64,000 nucleotides of DNA from Chrysophaeum taylorii. Its lineage: Eukaryota; Sar; Pelagophyceae; Pelagomonadales; Pelagomonadaceae. Location of the stretch: NCBI GenBank assembly GCA_029834535.1, contig JAQMWT010000416.1, positions 1-64,000 on the forward strand. Reading direction: 5' to 3'. Shown piece after piece: positions 28,888-39,105 of the stretch. A program made the translations under genes and the position numbers. The notes under the pieces were generated by a model, which saw nothing but the letters and a program-made list of their open reading frames with translations, did not search any database and was not told the DNA's origin. Numbering within the stretch: the stretch's first letter is position 1; each line of letters opens with the position of its first letter.

Positions 28888-29218
28888 TGTGGCAGTAACG
28901 CCCATTTCCCCAACTTGCCTGCCTGCCACCTGACTTACCCTGATTGTTGCCCTGGTATTGACCTTGCATTTATGGGGGGGGTGTCATCTCGACACCTTCA
29001 CCTGCGCTTCCACTGGACCCAATGAACCGGGCATTTGTATTGCTTTCTTGCTGTCTTCTTGATATTGCCCTCATTTGATTGTCCGATTTCGTGATGGCGT
29101 GAGGTATTACGCTGAGATCGGGCGTGTGGTGGTTTCACCCGCGGTTCGGGTTGGGAGGAAGGGTTGTTGAGGCCCCTGGTCTGGCCAGGAGGGGCGGGTA
29201 TCTGAGAAAACCACTACA
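28888..29218 (+). repeat. 5' LTR of G2
   Basis: 331 bp, from TGTGGCAG to CTACA, preceded by target duplication acgt. It should contain promoter and polyadenylation signals, but I see no clear TATA box. It has a run of eight G at about 28,974. Confidence 0.92.
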
Positions 29219-29219
29219 G

Positions 29220-29240
29220 TGGTCTCAGAAACGGGAATCG
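29220..29240 (+). promoter_or_regulatory. Primer binding site of G2
   Basis: One base after the LTR comes TGGTCTCAGAAACGGGAATCG. Its complement reads as a tRNA 3' end: loop TCGATT, T-stem CCCGT, acceptor TTCTGAG, discriminator A, CCA. The complementarity therefore fits the T-arm/acceptor layout over about 20 nt. The tRNA species cannot be named. Confidence 0.7.
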
Positions 29241-29265
29241 ATAGTCCAACTCCCGCACTATCGAT
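29237..29265 (+). other. Perfect hairpin overlapping the primer binding site
   Basis: ATCGATAGT (29,237-29,245) and ACTATCGAT (29,257-29,265) form a 9-bp stem with an 11-nt loop, directly at the 3' edge of the primer binding site. It may shape the leader RNA for priming or packaging; this is inference. Confidence 0.5.
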
Positions 29266-29397
29266 CTCCTGTTTTTCGGCGGCGAGTCGGTTCGTAACGG
29301 TCGAGTGAGTGCGAAGCCGACGCATTTGTGGGTGAAGATCCAGAGGATCACGGGTACCGCCGCGGGGTTCATTTTACGTGATTCGGATCGAACGGGG

Positions 29398-29640
29398 AGC
29401 GGAGTCACTACGACTCATTTAGGCAAACATCGTAAGACCTACGAGGCAAGAAAGAGTAAGCCCTAACCTAGCTCGCGCGAGGCAGACCACCTCCCTGACG
29501 GCGAGCGACAGCACCGGCGGAGTCACTACGACTCATTCAGGCAAAGCATCGTAAGACCTAACCAGGCAAAGACAGAGTAAGTCCTAACCTAGCTCGCGCG
29601 AGGCAGACCACCTCCCTAACGGCGAGCGACAACACCGGGA
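29398..29640 (+). repeat. Tandem duplication in the G2 leader
   Basis: A segment of about 118 bp (cggagtcactacgactcatt ... ggcgagcgacagcaccgg) occurs twice with about a dozen differences. G1 has a single copy at 5,985-6,105. Confidence 0.75.
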
Positions 29641-29808
29641 AGGCCATCCATAGTCTTCACGCGCAAGGCAAGTGCTTCCGTAAGACCAGCGCACCGGTAC
29701 AGCGCGCAGTAGTCAGACGGCTGCCGGCAATTGTCGTCTGACGAAAAGAATACAACAAGTGAGTTGTGAACGTCCGGAACAAACCTATTATCCGGGCAAA
29801 TCGCGATC

Positions 29809-31411
29809 ATGGTAGAGAGGCCAATGACAGAACGATCGCAGTGGTTTCGGGACGCACAGGAGCGTCTGCAACGACTCAGTGCAGGGACTCCATTTGCGTC
29901 TATTGGAAGAACACCGTTCAGTACGCCCTTTCAACGGCCGGAAGCCGAGGAAAGTGGCATCGGAAGAGAGGCAAGATCATCTGATAGCCTCGACAGTCCC
30001 CCAAGCGTGGTCATCCTTCCGGATCCACGCGGCGGCGAAGGGGGAGCTACGGTTGCGCCAGACGCAACTTCAAGACAAGGTGAGCCGACGTTCCCGTACG
30101 CACGACCCTACGAACGTGCGATGAATGCTACGGAGTCATCTCGAGCGGAACCCGGACCGTTTACGGCGATGCGTGGACCAGAGGAGAGTGCACCTCCTAG
30201 GCCACCATCTGCGAATACGAGAGCGACAGATTTTCGCGTGGATGTCGACCCCGAGGTTCTGCAGACCATCAACGAACGATTCGAGATGTACCAGTCGCAG
30301 ATGGAGCAAGTCATACGTGAACTTGAGAACACCCGCCGCGACGCTCAAAAACAACGCTCAGAAGTGGAGCGACCGCGAATCGACAACGATCGACTTCGGC
30401 GAATGATGGAGGAATCCATGCGGGCGCATGCTCGAGAGGCACGACCAACCTCTCCGAATGCTACGCGTGTTAAGCCCGACGACGATGATGACGCTGTATC
30501 GGCATTGACCGACGATCAGCCACCGCGAAGTCGACCGGAGCCTACCCCGCACCATCATACTGACCCCGGTTCGGCGCGTCCTCTTGACGAAGAAGAGATA
30601 CTTCGTGTCAAGCAGGGAGCTGCTGGAATGACACGTATCACATTTTCGAATCTCACGGGGTAAATTACCAAGGACCGTGATGAGGTGGACGCGTAGTGGA
30701 TGCAATTGCGGCGTATGATGGAAGGCAAGATTGATAAACCCTCAATAGCGATGAATGTGATTGGAGGCGAGTATCAACTCGCCCCTATGGAAGCTTATCG
30801 CAAGTGGGAAGTTGAACGGCCGCAGATGTGGAAACAATACAAGGATGGGACCATCACAATGAAAGAGTTGCGCCAGCATGATGAGGACTGTCTGGATGCT
30901 ATGCAAGAGGCGACGAAGCTTCCTTGTCCACCTCGGGCTACGGTTGCGGAGCTAGAACGTGAATGGTTCAATTTACGGCAGGGGAATTTGTCATTGAATA
31001 AGTATATCGCGCGATGGGTGCAGAAATTCGGCCAGTGGAGAGCAATGTCAGGTCGCGATACTGATCTGGCTGCGTTCCGTTCGCACTTCATTGCTGGTCT
31101 CAATTCTGAGCGCTTGCGGACGAGCGTCGAACTTGCTCAGGCCTCACCGCATATGAAAGCATCTACTCTCACCCTCAACGATGTCATTCAATTGACCATC
31201 CAAATTTCCAAGATTCTGGAAGCCAACCCTACTGCCAACATCGAAGAGGCGATTAAGAAGGAGAAAGGAAAGGAGCACGCACCACGGATGAGGAGAGAGC
31301 AGCAGCAGCAGAGGCAGCAGTTGCAGCCAGTCCAACGGGTTGGTTATGTTACTGACTCGGGAGTTGGAACCTGGCTAACACAGGGGATAGATAACCATAC
31401 GCGTCAAGCAA
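29809..31411 (+). pseudogene. Gag of G2, N-terminal and core part
   Basis: This is the capsid precursor. The N-terminal half, as in G1, has a coiled-coil-like stretch (MYQSQMEQVIRELENT). It is followed by a retrotransposon Gag core (LEREWFNLRQGNLSLNKYIA, KFGQWRAMSGRD, FIAGLNSERLRTSV) at about 30,945-31,125, then a basic Gln-rich linker. In-frame stops at 30,661 (TAA; G1 has CAA) and 30,694 (TAG; G1 has TGG) break it. At 31,411 a SINE enters; the frame resumes at 31,725 with ITTCLSCG, the first half of the CCHC zinc knuckle. The start ATG is shared with G1. Confidence 0.85.
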
Positions 31412-31711
31412 GAGGGCATCCGCCCTCCCGGCGTAGGTTGGCACCTATTCGCCTCCCGGGCGGGCCGGTTGGCAGCCGGAACGTTCGCAGTGGGACGGGG
31501 TATGGCCGGGGGGCGCAGACGGAAGGTTATCGACGAGTTGGTTGTCAGTCACATCGCGGTCTCCTCGTCGCATGGCGACAAGCTTGATGGTCACTCTCCG
31601 CCGACCGACCTTTCGGCGCTCCTTGTCTACAGGCCCGTGATTCCGGACTGGCTCCTGTCGGTCCGGCCTGGCTCCCATGCTCGGGAGAGGTCTGAAGTTA
31701 GTTAGTTAGTT
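31412..31711 (+). mobile_element. SINE-like element, subfamily B, 5'-truncated, in G2 gag
   Basis: About 300 bp starting gagggcatccgcc, lacking the head of the longer copies, and ending in GTTA repeats. The target duplication is acgcgtcaagcaa (31,399-31,411 and 31,712-31,724). 5' truncation with a target duplication is the hallmark of target-primed reverse transcription. Confidence 0.88.
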
Positions 31712-31777
31712 ACGCGTCAAGCAATTACGACGTGCCTCAGTTGCGGCCGGCATCCTTACTACTAATCGACAGATGTT

Positions 31778-31810
<33 letters not shown>

Positions 31811-31919
31811 TTAAATGTCGACTGCTAAGAGGGGGGTGTGTGTGGGGAGCATGAAGGATGTGGGTGGGTTTGTGGGGTATGAGGGATGTGCCTGACGGGC
31901 GGAGATAAGTACGCGGGAC

Positions 31920-32300
31920 CTAGTCGGGGTCATCGCCGAGGCGTGGGGCAGGCGAAGAGAGGACGGGCCCCGCCCGTAGGTCGTACGCATGCTGCCGCCG
32001 GACGTATGTGCGACGAAGGGTGACGTCCTGCTGGGATCGGGCGGCCTGGGTGGGGTTCCCCGAGGCGGCGACATGGGTGAGGGCGGTGAGGGCACAGCGA
32101 GCCCGGCCTAATGCGTTGGCGATCCCCCACTCACGGTAGATGCGGCGAGTTTGGGCCGCCTTTGCCTCTGTGAAGTTGGCGCAGCCGCTTGCCACCCAGG
32201 TTCGCGCAGCGATGCGCTCTGCGCATGTTTGGGCGAGAGCGTGGCACGCCGCGCTGGCCTCACCGAAGGCACCAAAGACGAGGCCGGCGACGGTGCCGTA
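31920..32300 (-). pseudogene. 3' end of the R-family nuclease ORF in R4
   Basis: It encodes SYGTVAGLVFGAFGEASAAC to DDPD, nearly identical to residues before the stop of the R1 protein at 4,619. At 32,300 it is joined to GC-rich minisatellite that reads in frame as Gly/Arg repeats. The PD-(D/E)XK motif is absent. Confidence 0.75.
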
Positions 32301-32304
32301 CGAC

Positions 32305-33045
32305 ATCCCTGTCCTCGCACCTTCCCCTTCCCCGCGATCTCCCCGTCCTCGCACTCTCCTCGTCCCCGCATCTTCCCCAACCTCGCACCTTCCTCTTCCC
32401 CGCGATATCCCCGCCCCCCGCACATTCCTCTTCCTCGCGACCTCCCCGTCCTCGCACTCTCCTCGTCCCCGCACCTGCCCCATCCCCGCACCTTCCTCTT
32501 ACTCCGCGGCTTCCCCGCTTTCCGAGGATCCTCTTTCCTCGCGAAGCCACACCCTCTCTCAGGGTGGTTTACGAGTAACCCCGGGGGGGGGGGGGGTCCG
32601 CGGGAGTTCCTCTCGCCCAAGGACTCCTTAACCCGGCACCACCGCGTACTCTGATCCCCCCTACCCCCCCAAGCTTTCTCTCTCGTGCGCCCCGCCGGTT
32701 CAGTCCTGTAAACGTGCAGCTCTAAAAGGACAAGTACCTTAAGAGGCATAAGGGGAACGGGGAAAGTCGCGGGGACGGGGAAGAGAAGGTGCGGGGAGCG
32801 AGGAAGGTGCGGGGAAGGGAAGGTGCGGGGACGGGGAAGGTGCGGGGACGGGGAAGGCGCGGGGAGCGGGGAAGGTGCGGGGAGGGAAGGCGCGGGGACG
32901 GGGAAAGTGCGGGGACGGGGAAGGTGCGGGGACGGGGAAAGTGCGGGGACGGGGAAAGTACGGGGACGGGGATGTGGCGGGGAGCGGGGAAGGTGCGGAG
33001 ACGGGGAAGGTGCGGGGACGGGGTGGTCGCGGGCAAAAAGGAAGG
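32305..33045. repeat. 17-bp GC minisatellite in two orientations, with C/G runs
   Basis: 32,305-32,520 has C-rich units (ctcgcaccttcctc, cccgcgatctccc); 32,760-33,045 has the complementary G-rich form (ggggacggggaaggtgc). Between them are a 15-G run at about 32,583 and unassigned sequence. All long open frames here are Gly/Arg or Pro repeats without start context. Confidence 0.85.
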
Positions 33046-33074
33046 TGTAGCGGATACCCGTTTCTCCCGCCCCT

Positions 33075-33470
33075 CTACTAGTAGTAGAGCCTCTAGGCCG
33101 GACCGGCTGTCACAACGCGGCCTTTCAAATAAACCTGCGGTTTTTCGAAGGGGTAAATCGGTCGATGAGTTTCGATGAGTTTCGTTCGGGTCTCTGAGGG
33201 GGTCCTCTAGGGCTGTGCTTAAAAGTACACGTGACTCCGGGGGAGCCCGTATGGCTTATGCACACTATGCCTGAAGTTGGCGACAGTGTATCGAGTCCAA
33301 CTTCGGCGCCCTACGTCCCGCCAGCGGTCGGAAGCGACTCAAGTCGGACCGCATAGCGGCCCCGAAACGCGAGGGGACTGTTCCTTTTCCTCTCGCCACG
33401 CTTTTCGTATGCCGAGGTCACCACCAGGGTCATACATATAGCTAGCCAGCGACGTTATCTTGCAGAGTCA
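33075..33470 (-). repeat. Flank of the small gene remnant (copy of 23.01-23.38 kb)
   Basis: Inverted relative to the copy at 23 kb and adjoining the same gene end, which shows that gene remnant and flank moved or were duplicated together. Confidence 0.5.
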
Positions 33471-34615
33471 CCGTGGATAGAACTGGCACGTCGATCGCGC
33501 GATGGGAGGAGTGTTTGCGCTTGAGACGCGCGGCCTCTCTTTGTCGCTCGATTTTGGCGTGTTCGAACTGGGCGGTGCCACCGTCCTCGGAGCGGCACAC
33601 GAGTTTATACTCGCGGGCGACGCGAGCGCCGCACGAGCCGGAAGAGGCGGAAGGTTTTCGGGGAAAATGATGTCGAAGACGCGCCCACGTTGTCGCCGCG
33701 CCATCTCACTTTCTGTTCCGGTGTTATGTTGGCGGTAGTGCTGCTTTGACTGGCCCCAGCCGTACTCAACGCCAACTCCGGCGAGCTCTTGGTGGCATTC
33801 GGTGACGAGAGTAGGATGTGGCAAGGGTCAAGGGCGAGCTGCTAATACGACAGCCGCTTCTAGGGAATCAAACCAACCGCGCTCGAAGATCGCTTTGTGA
33901 ATTCCTTCGCTTTGCCGACGTAGGCCTCGGGCTTCCAGTCGGGGTGGGTGGGTCACCCGGCTGGAAGTTCATGTGCTGGTCTTGGCCAGGCTCGAGCTTG
34001 ACGTTCCACTAATCGACCACCTTCTGCCGCTCGCCCTTTGCGCTGCGCTCCGACCTTGAGTTCGAAGATGGCCGAATGAGCTTCGATGCAGCCCGCATCG
34101 AGTTTCGTCGAGGTTTGGAGGAGGTGCTGCGTCTTGGCGCCAACGCCGGCGGACATGTTGTCGACGTTGAAGCTGTCGGGTTTGAACTTGTCGTGTTCCG
34201 ACGGTCAACCTCAATTAGGATCTGGTGATGAGGGAACCAAATCTCCATGACATCGAGGACGTCCTCGACCTGAAAACGAAAATTGTCCGAGTCCCAGAAG
34301 CCTTGGTGCTGAATGCCAATCTTGATCGTCTGGAAAGCCGGAGACTGGAACCACTTGAAGCCGTCGCCGCTATCAAAGAGGAAGACCTTTTCAAAGGGAT
34401 GCTTGAGTGTCGGATCGATCGTGAGGTCGACATCGTTTTCGCCGTCGTCGTCGTATTCGTCGTAAACCCTCTTGCACGTTGGTCGCTACTTGGCGAAGCT
34501 TGTCACCTGAGTTGTAAAACCCGTGGAGCCACGCGTTTCGTTCGTGGAGGCCATCAACAGTTGCAGGAGCGTCCAGCACCACTTCCAGTACATACGCTGC
34601 CGGCCTAGTATCGCG
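33470..34615 (-). pseudogene. Decayed gene of unknown function
   Basis: The minus strand can be read through as YVLEVVLDAPATVDGLHERN, VYDEYDDDGENDVDLTIDPT, HPFEKVFLFDSGDGFKWFQS, IKIGIQHQGFWDSDNFRFQV, EDVLDVMEIWFPHH, then NMSAGVGAKTQHLLQTSTKL and QELAGVGVEYGWGQSKQHY. It ends with MARRQRERVFDIIFPEN and the C-terminus shared with 21.6-23.0 kb. At least four frameshifts and one stop (near 34,490) break it. The product is a mixed alpha/beta-looking, acidic protein that I do not recognise. It lies inside R4 but is not part of the R family. Confidence 0.5.
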
Positions 34616-34679
34616 CTCTTCGGCTGGTCAGCAGCAGCACGCAAAAGACACACATGAAGCACCACAAACCCTTACCCAT

Positions 34680-34800
34680 CGATTATACTCCCTAACCCTG
34701 TGGCTTTCTCCCTTACCACCTTTGCTTTCTCCCTTACCACCTTTCTTTTTACCTTACCACCTTAATTTCCCCCTTACCCTTAAATTACACTTCATACCAC
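34680..34800. repeat. Short pyrimidine-rich tandem repeat
   Basis: Degenerate copies of 'tttctcccttaccaccttt' directly before the SINE at 34,802. Confidence 0.6.
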
Positions 34801-34801
34801 T

Positions 34802-35202
34802 CCTAAACCCTACGATCGCTAACCGTATGGTTGCGATGGAGGACGGCGCCTAACACGCTTGCTCCCTGCGGCGGCCCCGGCCGTCCCGGAGTGAGACGGT
34901 GCCTGCTTACTTCCCGGGCTGGCCGGTTAGCACCCGGAAAGTCCGCGCTGGGATGGGGTTTGCTCGGTTGGGCAGAACGCGACGGACAGGTCGATTGTTC
35001 GTGGATCAACACGTCCGCGGCCTGCGACGCTTTTGCAAGACCTCGCACAAGACCGCGCGCAGTGGCGGTCCGCCATCAACGCCTTTTCATCCCTCGCCTC
35101 TACCCCAACTGTGTGATTTTGCTCTGTGATCCTGGACCGGCTCCTGCCGGCCCAGCCTGGCTCCCATGCCCGGGAGAGGTCCGAAGTTAGTTAGTTAGTT
35201 AG
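34802..35202 (+). mobile_element. SINE-like element, subfamily A
   Basis: A full-length copy from cctaaaccctacgatcgc to the GTTA tail. No clean target duplication was found (ttcat on both sides at most). Confidence 0.75.
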
Positions 35203-35800
35203 TTCATGAACGCCCTGCGTGCTCACCAACTCACCCTAGATCTTGGCACATTTTTGGGAGGTTTTGGGGTTCAAATTGATACTGGATCGAGGGCGCGTCG
35301 ATCGGCGTCCAAGCCTGCGGCAGTAGCGACACTGAGCAGATTTTACAGATGGAAGTAGTTATTAGTCCCAGTCTAGATGCGTGCTATCGACGCATGCAGC
35401 TAAGGCTGAGTCGCCGATCGAAGCGACTTAAACCCTCCTGGATGTCCGAACAACGAACTTGACACAAAACCCTAAAAAAATGCGCTGTATGTGCTGTTTA
35501 TGGTCGAATGAGCTTGTGCGAGAAGTAGATAGATTGCTAGATCCGGTACATCTAGGAAGGACAGCGTCGACTTGGGGTATTAACCAACACCCAGCTGAGC
35601 CGACAACAGCTGCCTCGGTTTCTCGTTTTCGAAACGCGTTCGCTCGCGCCGCGAGCGGGTTCGAATTAATAGCTGACTCACCCCGAACCAGGCCCCGCGC
35701 CACGCACTCTCCCCCCCTGCGTCGCGTCGCGAGCCAGGGCGAGCCATGTACGTGTTTGAAAGGGATGTACGTAAGACAGTCTCATAAACATTGGTGATGC
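35203..35800. other. Unassigned region inside R4
   Basis: About 600 bp without a supportable gene. A short stretch at about 35,496 (tttatggtcgaatgagcttg) also occurs at about 23,325, linking it to the flank repeat. Confidence 0.4.
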
Positions 35801-35804
35801 TGTC

Positions 35805-36312
35805 TCTGCGATGTCCTCGTCCCCGCGCCTTCCTCGCTCCCCGCACCTTCCCCGCCCCCGCGCCTTCCCCGTCCCCGCACCTTCCCCGTCCCCGCACCTT
35901 CCTCGTCCCCGCACCTTCCTCGTCCCCGCACCTTCCCCGTCCCCGCGCCTTCCTCGCTCCCCGCACCTTCCCCGCTCCCCGCCATATCCCCGCTCCCCGC
36001 CATATCCCCGTCCCCGCACCTTCCCCGTCCCCGCACCTTCCTCGTCCCCGCACCTTCCCCGTCCCCGCACCTTCCCTCCCCGCACCTTCCCCGCTCCCCG
36101 CGCCTTCCCCGTCCCCGCACCTTCCCCGTCCCCGCACCTTCCCCGCCCCCGCACCTTCCTCGTCCCCGCACCTTCCTCGTCCCCGCACCTTCCCCGTCCC
36201 CGCACCTTCCCTCCCCGCACCTTCCCCGTCCCCGCACCTTCCCCGTCCCCGCACCTTCCCTTCCCCGCACCTTCTCTTCCCCGTCCCCGCGACTTTCCCC
36301 GTTCCCCTTGAG
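35805..36312. repeat. 17-bp GC minisatellite at the second R4 joint
   Basis: About 28 C-rich units (cccgtccccgcaccttc) run up to 'ccttgagacacacggcctcc', where the R-family 5' region begins. Same unit as at 32.3-33.0 kb. Confidence 0.9.
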
Positions 36313-37288
36313 ACACACGGCCTCCAAGCCGTCTACGGCGACCTCGCAGATTGTTTCCACGACCCGCGGCGGCTCTTTCAGCGCGCCATTCTCACGCCCC
36401 GTCGAAACGATGTTGTCGATGCTGACAACGCGCGCATGACCGCGGCCTTTTTTTCCCGAAGACGAGGCGTCGGAGTTCTTTTCGGCCGACTAGGTTGGGT
36501 CGGAAGCCGACGCCTCGCTCTTTACAGTCGAGTTTTCAACTCCCTGACAACCAACGGCATGCTGACTTTGATCGCGAGCTTAAAGTCTTCGCAACCTCGA
36601 CCCGTCGCACGGCCACTGCAACGGTACCAGACACATGATCGATCATGTCGTGTCACCGAGGCTCCTCCAACCTGTATCCCTCAAGCCCCACCGACGCCAA
36701 ACGACCAACAAGAGCCAGAGGCAGACGCCCCGCAAGGTCGGCGTCCTCTTGCCCAAGCCCGTCTTCTGCCACGTCCAGCTCTACGTGGCTCTCTGTCGAT
36801 CGGCAACCCCGAGGATATGCTCTTCTGAGTCGACGACTCCACCCTACCCCACACGTGCTGCGCAATACCTATAAGCCCCCTCCCGGCGTCTACACGCGCA
36901 CTGTAGGTGAGCTTACTGGGCCAGGTGAACTTACGGGGGTTTGAGATTGGGACTAGGTGAACTGAGTGACCAGGTGAACTTACTGGGACCAGGTGAACTT
37001 ACTGGGGGTTTTAGAGTAAACTCAAAGGTTAGCGGCGTGTGCGGATCGAAGCACCTTAGATTGGCGGAGGCGAGAGCGACGAGCTCGAAGGAGTTGGTGT
37101 GAGCTAGGTGAACTTACTGACCAGGTGAACTTATATGAAGCTTACTGGACCAGGTGAACTTACTGGGGTTAGAGATTTGGACTAGGTGAACTTACTGACC
37201 AGGTGAACTTATATGAAACTTACTGGGATTAGGTGAACTTACTGGGGTTAGAGATTGGGACTAGGTGAACTTACTGGCCTGCACTTGT

Positions 37289-38083
37289 GGTAGTTTTAAC
37301 CACGAAAACGGTGTGTGTCCTGTGCCGGATAATCCCTCGAGGAAGAGGCGTGCTGCTCAGACGTTGACGACTGCGGGTTTTCCAGCAACGCCAGAGGGAC
37401 AGGAGCAATACCGACGGACGCTTTTAGCTGCAGCAGGACAGGCTTCAATGACTCAGCTGGCGCCGCGCGTTGTGCAACAGCCGCAGGTGGTTTACACAGC
37501 AGCACAGGTGCCAGGTGCAGGTCAACAGCAGCTGGTTGCAGGCACTCAGCAGCGTTTGGTTGCAGGCTCTCAACAACCGGTGGTCCGAAGGCAGCCCGCA
37601 GTGCAGCGGACCGCTCAGACCTCGGTGCGCCTGGAGGATCTGACTACGGCTCTCAACACGATGAACTTGATTCGTCAGGCACAGCAGACGGCTCCGCCGG
37701 ATAGAGGGCGACAATCTCAGAGAGCGAACCCTAGCCAGCACAATGATGGTGTCGCCGCTCAGTGGCTTGAAGTGCTTGGCGAAGATCAGGATGACACTAA
37801 GCGAGCGGACTACTGCACTGTGCAGTATTCTGAGCTCATGGAGGGCAACGTGTATGACGATGATGAGGTTGGGGGCGATGATGATAGCTTCTCTGCAGAA
37901 GGCTATTCCCCTGGTGACCCCATGGAACCTCCTTACTTTTTGGTCGTCACTGAAGATGCATGGGTGGAGGAGCAGGAGCAAAGTACCGAAGTGACTGGAG
38001 TTGCATCTAGAGTTCTCTCGGAAGACGAAGATAATCGTGACGAATTGGGGTATACGATTGTTCGTGTGGGACAAGATACCTAG
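37289..38083 (+). pseudogene. Gag C-terminus of G2: second half of CCHC knuckle and tail
   Basis: The first codons give SFNHENGVC, which with CLSCG at 31,732-31,746 makes a CX2CX4HX4C zinc knuckle for RNA binding. A Gln/Ala/Val-rich stretch follows (QQPQVVYTAAQVPGAGQQQL) and then an acidic tail (NVYDDDEVGGDDDSF). The TAG at 38,081 may be the natural Gag stop or a mutation: MDIVPPRDDCAERY continues in the same frame just behind it. The ACTC codons directly upstream belong to the R4 end, not to gag. Confidence 0.8.
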
Positions 38084-38117
38084 GTTGCCATGGATATAGT
38101 GCCACCGAGGGACGACT

Positions 38118-39105
38118 GTGCCGAGCGTTATGTTGCTCACCCTTCCATCTCTTCGGATTTCGATAATTTCTGCCCAGACTGCGTTGAATATCACTCAGGA
38201 TCCCGACCACCGTGAAAATAAAGCCGTAAGGTACGATGGCACGAGATCCGCCTCTTTGACGTATGTGCCTGTGGCTATCTCTTCGCAAGATGGTTCGAAA
38301 TATTCCATCATCGCTGCCGGTTTGGATGGCACGGCTGATTCCCCCTACATCGATCACCGCTTGTATCGCAAACTTGATCGTGACGGCAAAATCATCTATC
38401 GTCAGCCACTCCCTACTATTCGTACTCTAAACGGATCAGGAGGTTCGGGAGCTGCTATTCGAGAATGGGTCATTCTCTGGATCTCCTTGGTGCCGACGAC
38501 ATCCATGCTGCTCATGTTCTTCGTTGGTCAAACGAATGGGCAGTTACTATTAGGAGCACGAGAATTACGACTCTTGGGTACGATTTTGGATTATGCGACT
38601 GAGAGAGCTATTTTTCGGCGATCTGAAGTGACCATTGGAGTTCTCAAGAATCGGACTTCCGCCTCGCCACAAGACCAGCATGGAATTGTCCTTTACAATG
38701 ATGCATTCGATGCGATCCCGCAGGTAGTGCAGATGTTCCCGACAGCTAAGCTTGCTGTGCAATACAGAAATATCCAAACTTGGACGCCAATTGGCAAACC
38801 GTGGAGTTATGACAGTCTATTGCGGTCTATTCGTATCAGAGCGAGTCACCATCACGTTTCTCCCGGCGATCAGACTACTGAAACAGCGGAAGACCAACTT
38901 GAATGCCCTGCAGGCGAGGAAGATATCACCCCTCATTTCGCGTACGTGACGAGTACTCGATTTCTTCTTCCAAGCCAACCGTACTTCTTGGAGATGGAGT
39001 GCGATGTGCCGCTGGAAAGGGTCACGTATTCCGACCTTATCGATCACTCCTCCAAGATCTCCGCCTTGTACCTGGCTCCTATTCATCGTATTGCGCTGAT
39101 GAGCC
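38118..39105 (+). pseudogene. Aspartic protease region of G2
   Basis: This segment matures the polyprotein in related elements. From about 38,225 it reads KAVRYDGTRSASLTYVPVAI, then a retropepsin-like active site region SIIAAGLDGTADSPYIDHRL (about 38,307-38,366), and the C-terminal signature LLLGARELRLLGTILDY. The active-site triplet is D-G-T where the family has D-T-G/D-S-G. After the protease comes an acidic linker (LECPAGEEDITPH). A frameshift at about 39,100 moves the reading into the frame of the methyltransferase (NEVHVAVEHIGDEPIGIDPE). An upstream frameshift near 38,215 separates it from the gag frame. Confidence 0.65.

Larger units (their letters stand above)
31747..37288 (-). mobile_element. 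R4: R-family insertion in G2, interior replaced by foreign DNA
   Basis: Read on the minus strand, it has the family start (acaagtgcagg at 37,288), tandem array, conserved 5' region with hairpin (to about 36,316), then about 4 kb of non-R sequence, then the last about 380 bp of the nuclease ORF (32,300-31,920), the 3' UTR and the terminal block at about 31,757. The interior holds GC minisatellites at both joints, a gene remnant and a SINE. It interrupts the CCHC knuckle codons of G2 gag with little or no target duplication (gg, or imperfect ttgygg). Confidence 0.75.

Noticed and set aside
35580-36316. Long open frames coding Gly/Arg or Pro-rich repeats (RGRGRCGDGEGA and similar)
   Set aside because: They follow a 17-bp minisatellite that is open on both strands and in several frames; there is no start context or unique sequence.
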